Shown in pieces: positions 47,453 to 57,144 of a stretch of DNA of 64,000 nucleotides. Each line of letters starts with the position of its first letter. Position 1 is the first letter of the stretch. This stretch comes from Rudanella lutea DSM 19387. GTDB taxonomy: Bacteria > Bacteroidota > Bacteroidia > Cytophagales > Spirosomataceae. Under the pieces are notes generated by a model. That model was not told the DNA's origin. It made no database searches and saw only the letters and a list, made by a program, of their open reading frames with translations. A program made the translations under genes and the position numbers. The DNA lies in assembly GCF_000383955.1 (NCBI RefSeq), contig NZ_KB913013.1, positions 1,518,277 to 1,582,276 of the forward strand, in the 5' to 3' direction.

Positions 47453-48727
47453 ATGCACCTTTCCCCTCCACCCCATATTGGCATTATTGGCTTAGGTTAC
47501 GTGGGTCTGCCTCTGGCAGCCGCGTTTGGCAGACAGTACCCGGTTGTGGGTTTCGACAGCAACCCGGCCCGTATTGCCGAGCTCCGGTCGGGACACGACC
47601 GAACCCACAGCTTCACCCCAGACCAGTTGGCCGAGGCTACACACCTGACCCTGACTGCCGACCCGGTTCAGTTGCAGCCTTGCTCGGTGTACATCATGAC
47701 GGTGCCATCGCCCATCGACGCCCACCGCCAACCCGACCTGACACCAATTCTGACGGCTACCCGAACCGTGGGGCAATTGCTTAAACCGGGCGATGTGGTC
47801 GTGTATGAATCAACGGTTTTCCCGGGATGTACCGAAGAGGAATGCGTTCCGATTCTGGAACAGCTTTCGGGATTACGCTTCAACGTCGACTTTTTCTGCG
47901 GCTACTCCCCCGAACGTATCAACCCCGGCGATCAACAGCACACGCTTCAGAACATCCGCAAGATTACGTCGGGATCTACGCCCGCTACCGCCCGGTTCGT
48001 CGATCAACTGTATGCGTCCATTATTCCGGCGGGCACCTATTTGGCCCCCTCTATCCGGGTTGCCGAGGCCGCCAAAGTGATTGAAAATTGTCAGCGCGAC
48101 ATCAACATTGCGTTTATCAACGAGTTGGCTCTCATTTTCGACCGGATGGGCCTCGACACGCAAGCCGTGCTCGAAGCGGCCCGCACTAAATGGAATTTTC
48201 TGCCGTTCCGACCGGGGCTCGTGGGTGGGCACTGTATTGGCGTAGACCCGTACTACCTCACCTACAAGGCCGAATCGCTGGGTTACCACCCGCAGGTGAT
48301 ACTGGCCGGCCGGCGCATCAACGACAATATGGGCGCGTTTGTGGCGGGCAAAGTAGTCAAACTTCTCACCCGCAACGGCTACGCTATCAACGGGGCAAGA
48401 GCCCTGATTCTGGGCATAACGTTTAAGGAAAATTGCGCTGATATTCGCAATTCACGGGTACTCGATGTCATTCAGGAATTGAATGAGTTTGGCGTTCTGA
48501 CCGATATATACGACCCCCTTGCCGACCCGGATGAAGTACAGGCTATGTACGGACTGTCGTTGCTGCCGTCGCTCGACGGGCAGGGCAGTTACGATGCCGT
48601 GGTGCTCACCGTCGCGCACGACGTTTTCACGGAGTCTGCCTTTCAGGATCGGGTGCGGGCCTTAGGCAAAATTGTGTACGATGTGAAAGGATGCCTCCGC
48701 GACGGCCTGGCCGATGGGCGGCTTTGA
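47453..48727 (+). CDS. Nucleotide-sugar dehydrogenase (UDP-HexNAc 6-dehydrogenase, WbpA/TviB type)
   Basis: A 424-residue NAD-dependent enzyme that oxidises C6 of a UDP-sugar to the uronate. The start at 47453 ([10 protein letters not shown]) sits 2 bp after the Wzz-like stop. The frame open back to 47369 overlaps that gene. Motifs are [42 protein letters not shown], the lysine helix [16 protein letters not shown] and the catalytic-cysteine segment [18 protein letters not shown]. With the epimerase that follows, the likely product is a UDP-HexNAc uronate for surface polysaccharide. The exact substrate isomer is not certain. Confidence 0.93.
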   Translation: MHLSPPPHIGIIGLGYVGLPLAAAFGRQYPVVGFDSNPARIAELRSGHDRTHSFTPDQLAEATHLTLTADPVQLQPCSVYIMTVPSPIDAHRQPDLTPILTATRTVGQLLKPGDVVVYESTVFPGCTEEECVPILEQLSGLRFNVDFFCGYSPERINPGDQQHTLQNIRKITSGSTPATARFVDQLYASIIPAGTYLAPSIRVAEAAKVIENCQRDINIAFINELALIFDRMGLDTQAVLEAARTKWNFLPFRPGLVGGHCIGVDPYYLTYKAESLGYHPQVILAGRRINDNMGAFVAGKVVKLLTRNGYAINGARALILGITFKENCADIRNSRVLDVIQELNEFGVLTDIYDPLADPDEVQAMYGLSLLPSLDGQGSYDAVVLTVAHDVFTESAFQDRVRALGKIVYDVKGCLRDGLADGRL

Positions 48728-48894
48728 TTTGGGGTTTTGGTTTATCGTTTTTAGTTCCTGGTCTGACCACTAGTGCGCTCCTCACCTGACCTCATGGATA
48801 GAAAATGTCCAGCAGTGAGTCCGTAATTCACGTTGGCTAAACCCAAATCTATCTGGCTACTCAATACACTGTAAACCCAAAACCATAAACTAGT

Positions 48895-49839
48895 ATGCTA
48901 TCAGGATTTCGTTTTCTGGTTACAGGTGGGGCGGGATTTATCGGCTCGCACTTAGTTGATACCTTGCTGGCTCAAGGGGCCGAATTGGTACGGGTGCTCG
49001 ACGATCTGAGCAACGGCAGCCGGGCCAATCTGAGTGCACACGTAAACAATTCCCGTTTCGAACTGATAGAGGGCAGTATTACCGATCCGACCGTATGCGA
49101 GTGGGCCTGTGCCCACATCACCCACATAGCGCATCAGGCCGCGCTGGGGTCGGTGCCCCGGTCGCTGAGGGAGCCGGAACGGTTTATGGAGGTCAATGTG
49201 GGAGGATTTACCAACCTGCTCGAAGCGGCCCGGAAAGCAGGGGTGCGTCGGGTGGTGTACGCTTCGTCGAGTTCGGTGTATGGCGACAATGAGACACTAC
49301 CCAAGCAGGAGGAACGCACGGGCCGGGCGCTATCGCCGTATGCGCTCAGTAAGCAGATCAACGAGCACCAAGCCGACCTTTGGGGGCGTGTGTACGGCCT
49401 GGAAACCGTAGGGCTGCGGTATTTCAACGTATTTGGGCTCCGCCAACGACCCGATGGGCCCTATGCCGCCGTAATTCCTCGTTTGCTCCGGGCGGCCCGG
49501 CAAACCGAAGCGCCCGTTTTTTTTGGCGATGGGCAACAAAGCCGCGACTTTACGCATGTGGACAATGTGGTACAGGCTAACCTACTCGCTTTGACCACCG
49601 CCAATCCCGAGGCCCCTGGGCAGGTGTTCAACGTGGCCACAGGTAGGCAAATTTCACTCAACGATGCCTGGGCAGTTATCCGAAAGCAGGTCGGTCATTC
49701 CCTCGACCCGACGTACGCAGCCGCCCGGCCCGGCGATATTCGGCACAGTCTGGCCGATATCACCAAAGCCCGGACGCTGCTCGGTTACGAACCAACAGTT
49801 GATTTTGAAAGCGGCATTCGTCGGTTCTTTTTAAGCTAA
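48895..49839 (+). CDS. NAD-dependent nucleotide-sugar epimerase (WbpP/TviC/GalE type)
   Basis: A 314-residue extended short-chain dehydrogenase. The NAD motif VTGGAGFIGSHLVDTLL, the ASSSSVYGDNE segment and the YALSKQINE catalytic Tyr/Lys are present. The C-terminus has FGDGQQSRDFTHVDNVVQANL, typical of UDP-glucose or UDP-HexNAc 4-epimerases. Next to the dehydrogenase it probably acts on UDP-GlcNAc or its uronate. The 167-bp gap before it contains imperfect GGGTTTTGG-type mirror words at both ends, and no gene. Confidence 0.9.
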   Translation: MLSGFRFLVTGGAGFIGSHLVDTLLAQGAELVRVLDDLSNGSRANLSAHVNNSRFELIEGSITDPTVCEWACAHITHIAHQAALGSVPRSLREPERFMEVNVGGFTNLLEAARKAGVRRVVYASSSSVYGDNETLPKQEERTGRALSPYALSKQINEHQADLWGRVYGLETVGLRYFNVFGLRQRPDGPYAAVIPRLLRAARQTEAPVFFGDGQQSRDFTHVDNVVQANLLALTTANPEAPGQVFNVATGRQISLNDAWAVIRKQVGHSLDPTYAAARPGDIRHSLADITKARTLLGYEPTVDFESGIRRFFLS

Positions 49840-49891
49840 ATTGTTAATCCGCAGGGCCGCTCATCAAAACCGCCCTGTAATGTACGAGTAA

Positions 49892-50671
49892 CTATTTGGG
49901 GCCCATTCGGATGGCCCCATCGAGCCGGATTACCTCGCCGTTGAGCATGGGATTTTCCACGATGCTTTTCGCCAGCAATGCGTACTCAGCCGGTCGACCC
50001 AACCGCGACGGGAAAGGTACTTGCTGACCCAGTGAAATCCGGGCCTCTTCGGGCAACCCCATCAGCAGGGGGGTTTCAAACAGGCCCGGTGCAATGGTCA
50101 TCACCCGAATGCCCGACCGCGACAAATCACGGGCAATGGGCAAGGTCATTCCCACAATGCCTCCTTTCGACGCGGAGTAGGCTGCCTGCCCCATTTGGCC
50201 GTCGTAGGCCGCTACCGAGGCCGTATTGATAATTACGCCCCGCTCACCTTCATCGTTCGGCTCGTTGCGTTCCATCGCAAAAGCCGCCAGTCGGATCACA
50301 TTGAACGTACCAATCAAATTCACGTTGATTACATTCCGAAACACATCAAGCGAGTGGGGTGCGTACACACCATCGACCTTACCGAGTGTTTTGCGGGCCT
50401 CGGCAATGCCCGCGCAGTTGACCGCCATGTGGAGTGCTCCGAAGGTATTCAGAGCCAGATCAACAGCGGCCTGTACATCCGCTTCATCGGCCACGTTGGT
50501 ACGGATAAAACGCGCCCGCTCCCCGAGTTCCGTTGCCAGAGCCTCGCCCCGTTCGGTGTTCAGATCCAGAATAACGACATTGGCGCCCTGTTGGTGAAAC
50601 AGACGCAAGGTGGCCTCGCCGAGACCCGAAGCGCCCCCTGTAACGAGGGCCGTTTTGTTGGTGAAGTTCAT
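49892..50671 (-). CDS. Short-chain dehydrogenase/reductase, 3-hydroxyacyl-CoA dehydrogenase type-2-like
   Basis: A 259-residue classical SDR. It opens with the NAD site [18 protein letters not shown], has VNCAGIAEA and the catalytic [11 protein letters not shown] with Tyr and Lys, and ends with [29 protein letters not shown], a pattern of HSD17B10-type (3-hydroxy-2-methylbutyryl-CoA) enzymes. A role in fatty-acid or isoleucine degradation is likely. It begins 21 bp downstream of the FAD oxidoreductase stop on the same strand. Confidence 0.87.
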   Translation of the reverse strand: MNFTNKTALVTGGASGLGEATLRLFHQQGANVVILDLNTERGEALATELGERARFIRTNVADEADVQAAVDLALNTFGALHMAVNCAGIAEARKTLGKVDGVYAPHSLDVFRNVINVNLIGTFNVIRLAAFAMERNEPNDEGERGVIINTASVAAYDGQMGQAAYSASKGGIVGMTLPIARDLSRSGIRVMTIAPGLFETPLLMGLPEEARISLGQQVPFPSRLGRPAEYALLAKSIVENPMLNGEVIRLDGAIRMGPK

Positions 50672-50692
50672 AGAAGAAGTGAAAGTAATTGC

Positions 50693-52705
50693 TTAGTTAA
50701 TCGGCACAAACAGCACCGCATCGGCCACCACCGGGGCGGCATTACCCACCGTCGTGATGGTCAGCGCGGGCGGGCCATTGAGCGTATGCTCGCCCAGGCT
50801 AATCCAGTCATTATTTTGCACCTGCTGATCCACCGTGAGTCGTTTCTCGGTTTTGCCATCCGAAAGCAGCACCATCACGCGGTTAGCTTTGTCCGACTGC
50901 CGCCCTACCTGATCGGGGTTACCACCCCCACCCTGCAATAGTGGATTGTACAGGTACACTTTGTAACGGCCCGACCGCGCATTTGTAGCCCGAAATGTAA
51001 CCCGCGCCGATGCGTCACGCTGACTCACCAGCATCGATGTGCCGTATTTGCCGCCTTTGGTGGTACGCTCCCAGGTGCCCGAGCGGGTTACGCGGTCGGC
51101 ATCGTCGTTGTCGATCAACACCTCGGCCGCCTGTCCGCTGAGCAGGGGATCGGTAGCAAGCCGGGCCTGTAGTTTTTTGATGTCGATGTCCTGCACGGGG
51201 CGTTGCTCGTCAATGGCCTGGCAGGCCGCCACTGCCGCCGACTGGGCCAATACCATAAACACGGGCTCCATTCGAATTGAGCCGTAGGCAATGTGACTGG
51301 CCGACAGGCATACCGGCACCAGCAGATTCTGTACCTCTGTGCGTTTGGGCACCAACGAGCGGTAGCTAACCGGGTACGGCGGAAAGCCCCCCACCTGTAC
51401 GTCGCCTTCATTCTTGACCATCATCCGGCCGTCTTTTTCAACCACAACACGCTGGCAATTATGCGAATCCATGGTGTAAGCGGCCATCCCGACGCCATCG
51501 GTCACAGTGGTTTTACCCTCGCAGTTGGCCTGCGTCATCACGTACTCGCCTACCATCCGGCGGGCCTCCCGCACATACAGCTGATGCGAAAAATGTCCGT
51601 TGTCGGTGTATTCGTCCTTGGGGTAGCCCCATTGCAGCATCTCGTCCCGCAGGTGTTTGGGCATCCGGGGGTCGTGCCCGATAAAGTAAAAGAACCCCTT
51701 GGTGTATTGCTCATGCTCGCGGATAATAGCCTCCCGACGCGCATAGCTGGCAGTTGGGTATTCAAAATTGGCCCCGATCATATCCGTCGACATGCCCCCG
51801 CAGTTGTTGATGTCCGTTTTGCGGTTGGGCATCGGCACAAAGTGCATCAGGTTCCAGGTGAGTACATCGGGCACCTTTGAGCTGGCCTTTATTTGCCGGA
51901 GCAGCAGCTCGTAACGGGTCGAATCGTAGCCCTCGGGGCGGGTAATGGGCACCCGGTTGGTGGGGTCGTCGGTCAGGCACATGCGGTAGTTGTACGCCTG
52001 TACGGCCGCATCGCCCGTACCATTGGGGGCTAGTTTGGCGGTACTCACTCCGTAAATCAGGCCACTTTCGGGCTTACCCGGAATCACGTAGGGGTCTACG
52101 CCATCGGGAAACTGATGCTTGTCGAGATACTGCACCCCGTTCCAGGTTTCGCCGTATTGGCGGTTGGGTTCGCGCCCAACCGTAAACGAGACACCTGCCT
52201 GTGCCATCAGGTCGCCCTCGTAGGTGCAATCCAGAAACTGCCGGGCCGAGATGGTTCGAGTCTGACCCTTAGCCGACGTGGAGGGTTCAACGGTGATCGA
52301 CACCAACCGATTACCCTGCTTCTGGGCCCCTATAATGCGGTACGCCATCAGCGGCTCAATCCGGGCCTCGCGCAGGTACTGTTTGAACAGATTTTCGGCC
52401 ACGTGCGGCTCAAACGTCCATTGCTCAAACTTACCGTAGTGCTGACCAATGCGCCGATAGAAGTCGCGCGAGAGCCCTGTAATAGCGAATTTATTGCCAA
52501 TATCGGTAGCGCCGAGACCGCCGGCCGTAAGCCCGCCGAGATGCTTGCCGGGCTCGATCAGAATAACCGATTTACCGGCGCGTTTGGCGGCTACGGCCGC
52601 CATCACCCCTGCCGAGTTGCCACCGTACACGCAGATGTCGTAGGTTTGGGCAAGGCCGGGAAGGGAAAAAAGAACAAAAAGGAGAAGGGGCAGGATGCGT
52701 TTCAT
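50693..52705 (-). CDS. Secreted FAD-dependent oxidoreductase with C-terminal beta-sandwich module
   Basis: A 670-residue exported protein of the FAD_oxidored family. After the signal peptide (ending LAQ) it shows the dinucleotide motif DICVYGGNSAGVMAAVAAKR and the family pattern GGLTAGGLGATDIG, then DCTYEGDLMAQAGVSFTVGRE. The last 130 residues resemble the golvesin/xanthan-lyase C-terminal beta-sandwich (RSGTWERTTKGGKYGTSML, ARSGRYKVYLYNP), a likely glycan-binding module. The substrate is unknown. A sugar acid or alcohol is plausible given the exported location. Confidence 0.85.
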   Translation of the reverse strand: MKRILPLLLFVLFSLPGLAQTYDICVYGGNSAGVMAAVAAKRAGKSVILIEPGKHLGGLTAGGLGATDIGNKFAITGLSRDFYRRIGQHYGKFEQWTFEPHVAENLFKQYLREARIEPLMAYRIIGAQKQGNRLVSITVEPSTSAKGQTRTISARQFLDCTYEGDLMAQAGVSFTVGREPNRQYGETWNGVQYLDKHQFPDGVDPYVIPGKPESGLIYGVSTAKLAPNGTGDAAVQAYNYRMCLTDDPTNRVPITRPEGYDSTRYELLLRQIKASSKVPDVLTWNLMHFVPMPNRKTDINNCGGMSTDMIGANFEYPTASYARREAIIREHEQYTKGFFYFIGHDPRMPKHLRDEMLQWGYPKDEYTDNGHFSHQLYVREARRMVGEYVMTQANCEGKTTVTDGVGMAAYTMDSHNCQRVVVEKDGRMMVKNEGDVQVGGFPPYPVSYRSLVPKRTEVQNLLVPVCLSASHIAYGSIRMEPVFMVLAQSAAVAACQAIDEQRPVQDIDIKKLQARLATDPLLSGQAAEVLIDNDDADRVTRSGTWERTTKGGKYGTSMLVSQRDASARVTFRATNARSGRYKVYLYNPLLQGGGGNPDQVGRQSDKANRVMVLLSDGKTEKRLTVDQQVQNNDWISLGEHTLNGPPALTITTVGNAAPVVADAVLFVPIN

Positions 52706-52741
52706 TCGAGTAAAAAAGTTGGGTGACAGCCCAACAGCGAC

Positions 52742-53434
52742 TTACAAAATCTCCATCAACTCGCGCCAGTGCCGGATGTCGTGCGTGGGCACCACATCGA
52801 CCACTTCGCCTTTGGGGTTGTAGAAAACCGTATCTAAACCAACCGTTTGGGCACCGCGAATGTCGGCTTCGTAATTATCGCCAATCATGAGGCTTTCGGC
52901 CACATCGGCACGGGCTACACGCAGGGCATACTCAAATATGCGCGAGTCGGGCTTTTTATACCCACCGGCCTTCTCATTTGTGACTACATGGGTGAAATAA
53001 TGGGCAATTTCTGAGCTCGCCAGCTTCACAGCCTGAATTTCATCAAACCCATTGGTGATAATGTGCATTTCGTACCGGTCGGTCAGGTAATCGAGCAGGT
53101 CACGGGCAGCCTCGGTCAAATGCGCCTTGCGGGGCAACAGACTCAGATAGCCCATATTCAGTTCGGCACAGCACGACGTATCTGTCACACCCAGCTCCTG
53201 AAAAACAAGCGGAAACCGGTGTTCACGAATGTACGAGTGGGTCAGTTCGTTCAAATCAAACGAGCGCCAAAGCTGCCGGTTGATCCGGATAAAGGCATCG
53301 CTGAACTGATCGACGGATTCGATCCCCAGTTCGTGCAGACGATGCCGCTCGTACAACTCCGCAATCGACTCAGCCGAGTTGCGATCAAAGTCCCACAGCG
53401 TGTGGTCGAGATCAAAAAAGAGATGTTTGTACAT
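52742..53434 (-). CDS. YjjG-family HAD nucleotidase (noncanonical pyrimidine nucleotidase)
   Basis: A 230-residue HAD-superfamily phosphatase. I start at 53434 (MYKHLFFDLDHTLWDFD), because the longer frame adds 12 unlikely residues. Motif I is DLDHTLWDF, motif II is IITNGF, the lysine lies in GGYKKPDSRIF, and motif IV is MIGDNYEADIRGAQ. YjjG proteins remove phosphate from non-canonical or damaged pyrimidine nucleotides, keeping them out of DNA. Confidence 0.88.
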   Translation of the reverse strand: MYKHLFFDLDHTLWDFDRNSAESIAELYERHRLHELGIESVDQFSDAFIRINRQLWRSFDLNELTHSYIREHRFPLVFQELGVTDTSCCAELNMGYLSLLPRKAHLTEAARDLLDYLTDRYEMHIITNGFDEIQAVKLASSEIAHYFTHVVTNEKAGGYKKPDSRIFEYALRVARADVAESLMIGDNYEADIRGAQTVGLDTVFYNPKGEVVDVVPTHDIRHWRELMEIL

Positions 53435-53486
53435 AACGGAGGGAGGGAGTAGGTAGGAGCAACTTCTCACTCCTACCTACTTTTTA

Positions 53487-53792
53487 CTAAAATTTCAGCT
53501 CAAGCCGCTCTACCACTTCGTTGCCGACGAGGTGTTTTTCTACCAACTCGGGTACGTCGGCGATTTGAACATTACCGTAGTAGGTTCCTTCAGGATACAC
53601 CACCAGCGCGGGGCCAAAGGCACAGGCGTCGAGGCAACCGGCGCGTTGTGCCCGGATTTCTTTTTGCAGACCCCGGGCCGTCAGTTCCTGTTTAAAGGCT
53701 TCGACCAATGCGAGACCGTGTTCGGTTCCGCAGCTTTTCTTGGGGGCGTCTTTCTGGTTTGTGCAGATGAAAACGTGTTTTTTGAACTTCAT
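53487..53792 (-). CDS. Thioredoxin-like [2Fe-2S] ferredoxin-domain protein
   Basis: A 101-residue small protein with the cysteine pattern of thioredoxin-like [2Fe-2S] ferredoxins: FICTNQ, SCGTEHG, AGCLDACAFGPALVVYPEG. It carries one iron-sulfur cluster and probably transfers electrons. The start codon overlaps the stop of the upstream histidine kinase by 4 bp (ATGA), so the two are translationally coupled, an unusual partnership whose purpose is not clear. Confidence 0.87.
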   Translation of the reverse strand: MKFKKHVFICTNQKDAPKKSCGTEHGLALVEAFKQELTARGLQKEIRAQRAGCLDACAFGPALVVYPEGTYYGNVQIADVPELVEKHLVGNEVVERLELKF

Positions 53793-55879
53793 GAAGTTGT
53801 TTCTTGCGATGCTTCCGCGAAGGTAGCGGACAGCGGCAAGATAAAGAAGAACGTTGTGCCTTCTCCTACTTCTGAGTAAATCTCCAGACGGCCCTTCATG
53901 GCGTCGGTACGGGCTTGTATGTTGGGCAGCCCCATGCCATTCATCTGCGCCTGACTGTGTTGCTGGGTAACCGGCAATACCGTTTCCATACCCCGGCCAT
54001 TATCTTTCACAATCATGTTGAGCTGCTCCCCGTACTTTCGGAACTGAATACAGGCCTCGGTGGCCCCCGAGTGCTTCAGGATGTTGTTGCACAGTTCAAG
54101 GCAGATCGAGTACAAATGAAACTCGGTAGCCTTGTTCAACCGGGGAAGTTGCTCGGTATCAATCGAAAACCGAATCAGTTGATTCTGGTTGAGCTTATCG
54201 CCCAGGCGACTGAGGGCATGGCCCAGCCCTTGCTTTTCCAGCTCTTCGGGTTGCAGATTGTGCGACAGGTGCCGCACCTCAGCATAAGCCTCTTTGGTCA
54301 TGTGCTGCAGGTTTTTGTAGACCTGCTGCTCCCGCTCCGAAAGATGCCCCGGATTCAGCGCCGACAAGCTCAAGCGAATGGCCGAAATCAGCCCCCCGAG
54401 GTTATCGTGCAGATCGGCGGCTACGCGCTTGCGTTCGAGCGTCTGCCCACGGAGCAAAGCCTCCTCAATTTCCCGGTTTTTGGCCCGGAGCTGCTCGTTG
54501 GCCCGTTCGAGCTCGATCGTCCGGCGCCGAACTTTATCTTCCAGACCCACATTGAGCTGTTCAATCTGCTGTCGTTGCTGCCGAATCAGGCGGTTGCGCC
54601 GGTAAAGCACACCCACAAACGCCAGCAGCATTACCAGACCGCCCAGCAAAACAGCCCGCAGCAGGTTTTGCCGTTCGATGTTGCGGTTGAGCGTGGCAAT
54701 ACGAGCCTGCTGCTCAAACCGGCTCCGGGCGGCTTCGGCCCGCAGGGTTTTGGTTTCAAACTGCCGCTGCAGCACCATCATTTCCTCCACCTGCTTCTGG
54801 TTGGCCAGCGAGTCGCGGAGAGCCACATTGATCTCGTTCATGGCCAGTGCGCGCTCGTACTGCCCACTCGCCCGATAGGCCTGATACAAGGCCGACGAAG
54901 CAATTTGCTGGATCCGGGCGTTGCCGCGTTTGCGGGCCAGTACCAGTGCCTGCTCGCCCAGCTGAATGGCCTCCGGCAACCGATTGGTGTAGAAATAGCC
55001 TTCGGCGAGCCGCGCCCAGACCGACGCCTTACCACCCTCGTCGTTCAGCTGATTCCAGATCTTCAGGGCTTCCTGATACACCTTTACCGCTTCAGGATAT
55101 TGCTTGCGGCTGATCAGGAAATCACCCAGGCGCTCGTCGGCATAGGCAATATTGGTTTGGCTATTGGTCTCAAACGCAATCTGACGGGAGGTTTCGTACT
55201 GTTTCCGGGCCTGATCGTATCGCCCAAGCGCTTCGTACACTTCGCCAATCTGCGTGGTCAACTGTGAATAGATAAGGCGCTGATTGCGTTTAGAAAGCAG
55301 CCTGTATTTGGGCATCAGCCGAAACGCCTGCTGATAATTGTACAGCGCGTTGTCGTACTCTTTCATGAGCAGATAAATGTCGCCCATGTTCATGTGGATG
55401 TGCCAGATGGGGTACACGTCGGGCCGTTGCTTCTCGCACAGCGCCGATGCTTTCTGATCGAGTGAAAGGGCCGTCAGAAAGTCGTTACGAACCATGCGGA
55501 GGTAATACTCCTCCTGAATAAGCCCATACACCTGATACAAATTATTGCTGTATTGACGAGCCTGCGCCGACAGCCGCAGCGCGTACACATAGCTGCTGTC
55601 GCGCTCGGCCGTACGCAGTTGTTTGAACACCCGGGTTATAAACCGAATAGACTCCAGGTGGAGGGTGTCATTTTGGGGAGATCGGGGCGCTTGTTGTGCC
55701 TGCCGGAGCCGCTGGTGACCCACTTTCAGCAGACTATCTACATAGGCTTTATCGCCCCGGCGGTCGTAGTTGAATTCGGGAAATAGCTGCGATTGGGCCC
55801 ACCCGCTGCCAGTTGCAACGAGCATAGCAATAAGTAACCCAAGAGCCCAACGCATAACCATAACAGACAGAAACTGCAC
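53789..55879 (-). CDS. TPR-containing sensor histidine kinase (HisKA_3 type)
   Basis: A 696-residue kinase common in Bacteroidota. A signal or anchor at the N-terminus (start at 55879, or 55855 with MRWALGLLIAMLV) is followed by TPR repeats (about 60-380; YDNALYNYQQAFRLMP, YPEAVKVYQEALKIW), a membrane segment (LRAVLLGGLVMLLAFVGVLY), a coiled coil, the HisKA_3 dimerisation box RVAADLHDNLGGLISAIRLS with the phospho-accepting His, and an ATPase domain (DNGRGM, GMGLPNI). No response regulator lies next to it, so its partner is elsewhere. It overlaps the ferredoxin gene. Confidence 0.9.
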   Translation of the reverse strand: MQFLSVMVMRWALGLLIAMLVATGSGWAQSQLFPEFNYDRRGDKAYVDSLLKVGHQRLRQAQQAPRSPQNDTLHLESIRFITRVFKQLRTAERDSSYVYALRLSAQARQYSNNLYQVYGLIQEEYYLRMVRNDFLTALSLDQKASALCEKQRPDVYPIWHIHMNMGDIYLLMKEYDNALYNYQQAFRLMPKYRLLSKRNQRLIYSQLTTQIGEVYEALGRYDQARKQYETSRQIAFETNSQTNIAYADERLGDFLISRKQYPEAVKVYQEALKIWNQLNDEGGKASVWARLAEGYFYTNRLPEAIQLGEQALVLARKRGNARIQQIASSALYQAYRASGQYERALAMNEINVALRDSLANQKQVEEMMVLQRQFETKTLRAEAARSRFEQQARIATLNRNIERQNLLRAVLLGGLVMLLAFVGVLYRRNRLIRQQRQQIEQLNVGLEDKVRRRTIELERANEQLRAKNREIEEALLRGQTLERKRVAADLHDNLGGLISAIRLSLSALNPGHLSEREQQVYKNLQHMTKEAYAEVRHLSHNLQPEELEKQGLGHALSRLGDKLNQNQLIRFSIDTEQLPRLNKATEFHLYSICLELCNNILKHSGATEACIQFRKYGEQLNMIVKDNGRGMETVLPVTQQHSQAQMNGMGLPNIQARTDAMKGRLEIYSEVGEGTTFFFILPLSATFAEASQETTS

Positions 55880-55984
55880 ATTATCACCAGTACTGCCTCA
55901 AATATAGGGAATTCCATCGGCTCAACATCAGCAGAGCTAACCCGAAATAAGCTTAATTGTTCAGGTAATTATACACTCACCTAC

Positions 55985-57076
55985 TTAAAGGTGTGCATTG
56001 CAGCTTCTTAGCCACATATCAGCCAGGACGAGAGCAGCCATTGCTTCGACAATGGGCACCGCACGGGGCACTACGCAGGGGTCGTGCCGCCCTTTGCCCG
56101 ATACGGTAACGGGATCTCCGTTTACATCTACGCTTTCCTGGTCCTGCATGATTGTGGCAACCGGCTTAAATGCCACGCGGAAATAAATATCCTCCCCATT
56201 GCTGATGCCCCCCTGAATGCCCCCCGAAAAGTTGGTCCGGGTACGCACGCGGCCGTCGGCATCGGTGTACATAGCGTCGTTGTGCGCAGAGCCCGTCCAT
56301 TCAGCTCCGGCAAAGCCACTGCCGTACTCAAAGCCTTTTACGGCATTGATACTCAGCATGGCTTTACCAAGTTCAGCATGTAATTTGTCAAAAACGGGCT
56401 CCCCCCAGCCGGCGGGCACCCCCGTAACCACGCAGCTAACCACGCCCCCGATTGAGTCGCCTTTTTTTCGAATTTCGTCGATGTACGTAAACATCTGCTC
56501 GGCCATTGCCGGGTCGGGGCAGCGTACGGCGTTTTCTTCGGCCGTTGCCAGATTCAGCGATTGGTAAGGGGTTTCGAGCTTCATGGTCCCCACGGCCGAG
56601 ACGTAGGCCTGTACCCTCACCCCGAGAGACTGAAGCAACATTTTGGCAACAGCTCCGGCCGCCACGCGGGCCGCCGTTTCGCGGGCCGATGAGCGCCCTC
56701 CGCCCCGGTAATCGCGGGTGCCGTATTTGGCTATGTATGTGTAATCAGCGTGCGAAGGCCGAAACTGTCCGGCAATATGGCCGTAGTCTTTACTGCGCTG
56801 ATCGGTATTCCGAATCACGAGTGCGATAGGCGTTCCCTGCGTGACACCCTCAAAAACCCCCGACAGCACCTCAAACTCATCGGCCTCACGCCGTTGGGTT
56901 GTGATACGCGACTGTCCCGGTTTCCGCCGATCCAGTTCCTGCTGGATAAAGTCGGTGTCGAAACGAAGGCCAGCCGGGCAACCGTCGATAGTGACGCCCA
57001 AAGCCGGGCCGTGCGATTCGCCGAAGGTGGTTATTTTGAAGAGGGTTCCGTAGGTACTACTCATGGCATTGAACAA
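55985..57076 (-). CDS. aroC: Chorismate synthase
   Basis: A 363-residue enzyme that converts EPSP to chorismate, the last step of the shikimate pathway, using reduced FMN. Motifs are [32 protein letters not shown]-type (here [16 protein letters not shown]), [33 protein letters not shown] and [21 protein letters not shown]. Translation may start at the fifth codon (MSSTYGTLF, 57064). Encoded alone between the kinase and batD. Confidence 0.97.
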   Translation of the reverse strand: MFNAMSSTYGTLFKITTFGESHGPALGVTIDGCPAGLRFDTDFIQQELDRRKPGQSRITTQRREADEFEVLSGVFEGVTQGTPIALVIRNTDQRSKDYGHIAGQFRPSHADYTYIAKYGTRDYRGGGRSSARETAARVAAGAVAKMLLQSLGVRVQAYVSAVGTMKLETPYQSLNLATAEENAVRCPDPAMAEQMFTYIDEIRKKGDSIGGVVSCVVTGVPAGWGEPVFDKLHAELGKAMLSINAVKGFEYGSGFAGAEWTGSAHNDAMYTDADGRVRTRTNFSGGIQGGISNGEDIYFRVAFKPVATIMQDQESVDVNGDPVTVSGKGRHDPCVVPRAVPIVEAMAALVLADMWLRSCNAHL

Positions 57077-57144
57077 CGAACAACGAACAACCGGCAGAGA
57101 ACAGAACTGGCGGACCGGTTCGCGATTCAGGAGTTGCTAAAAAG

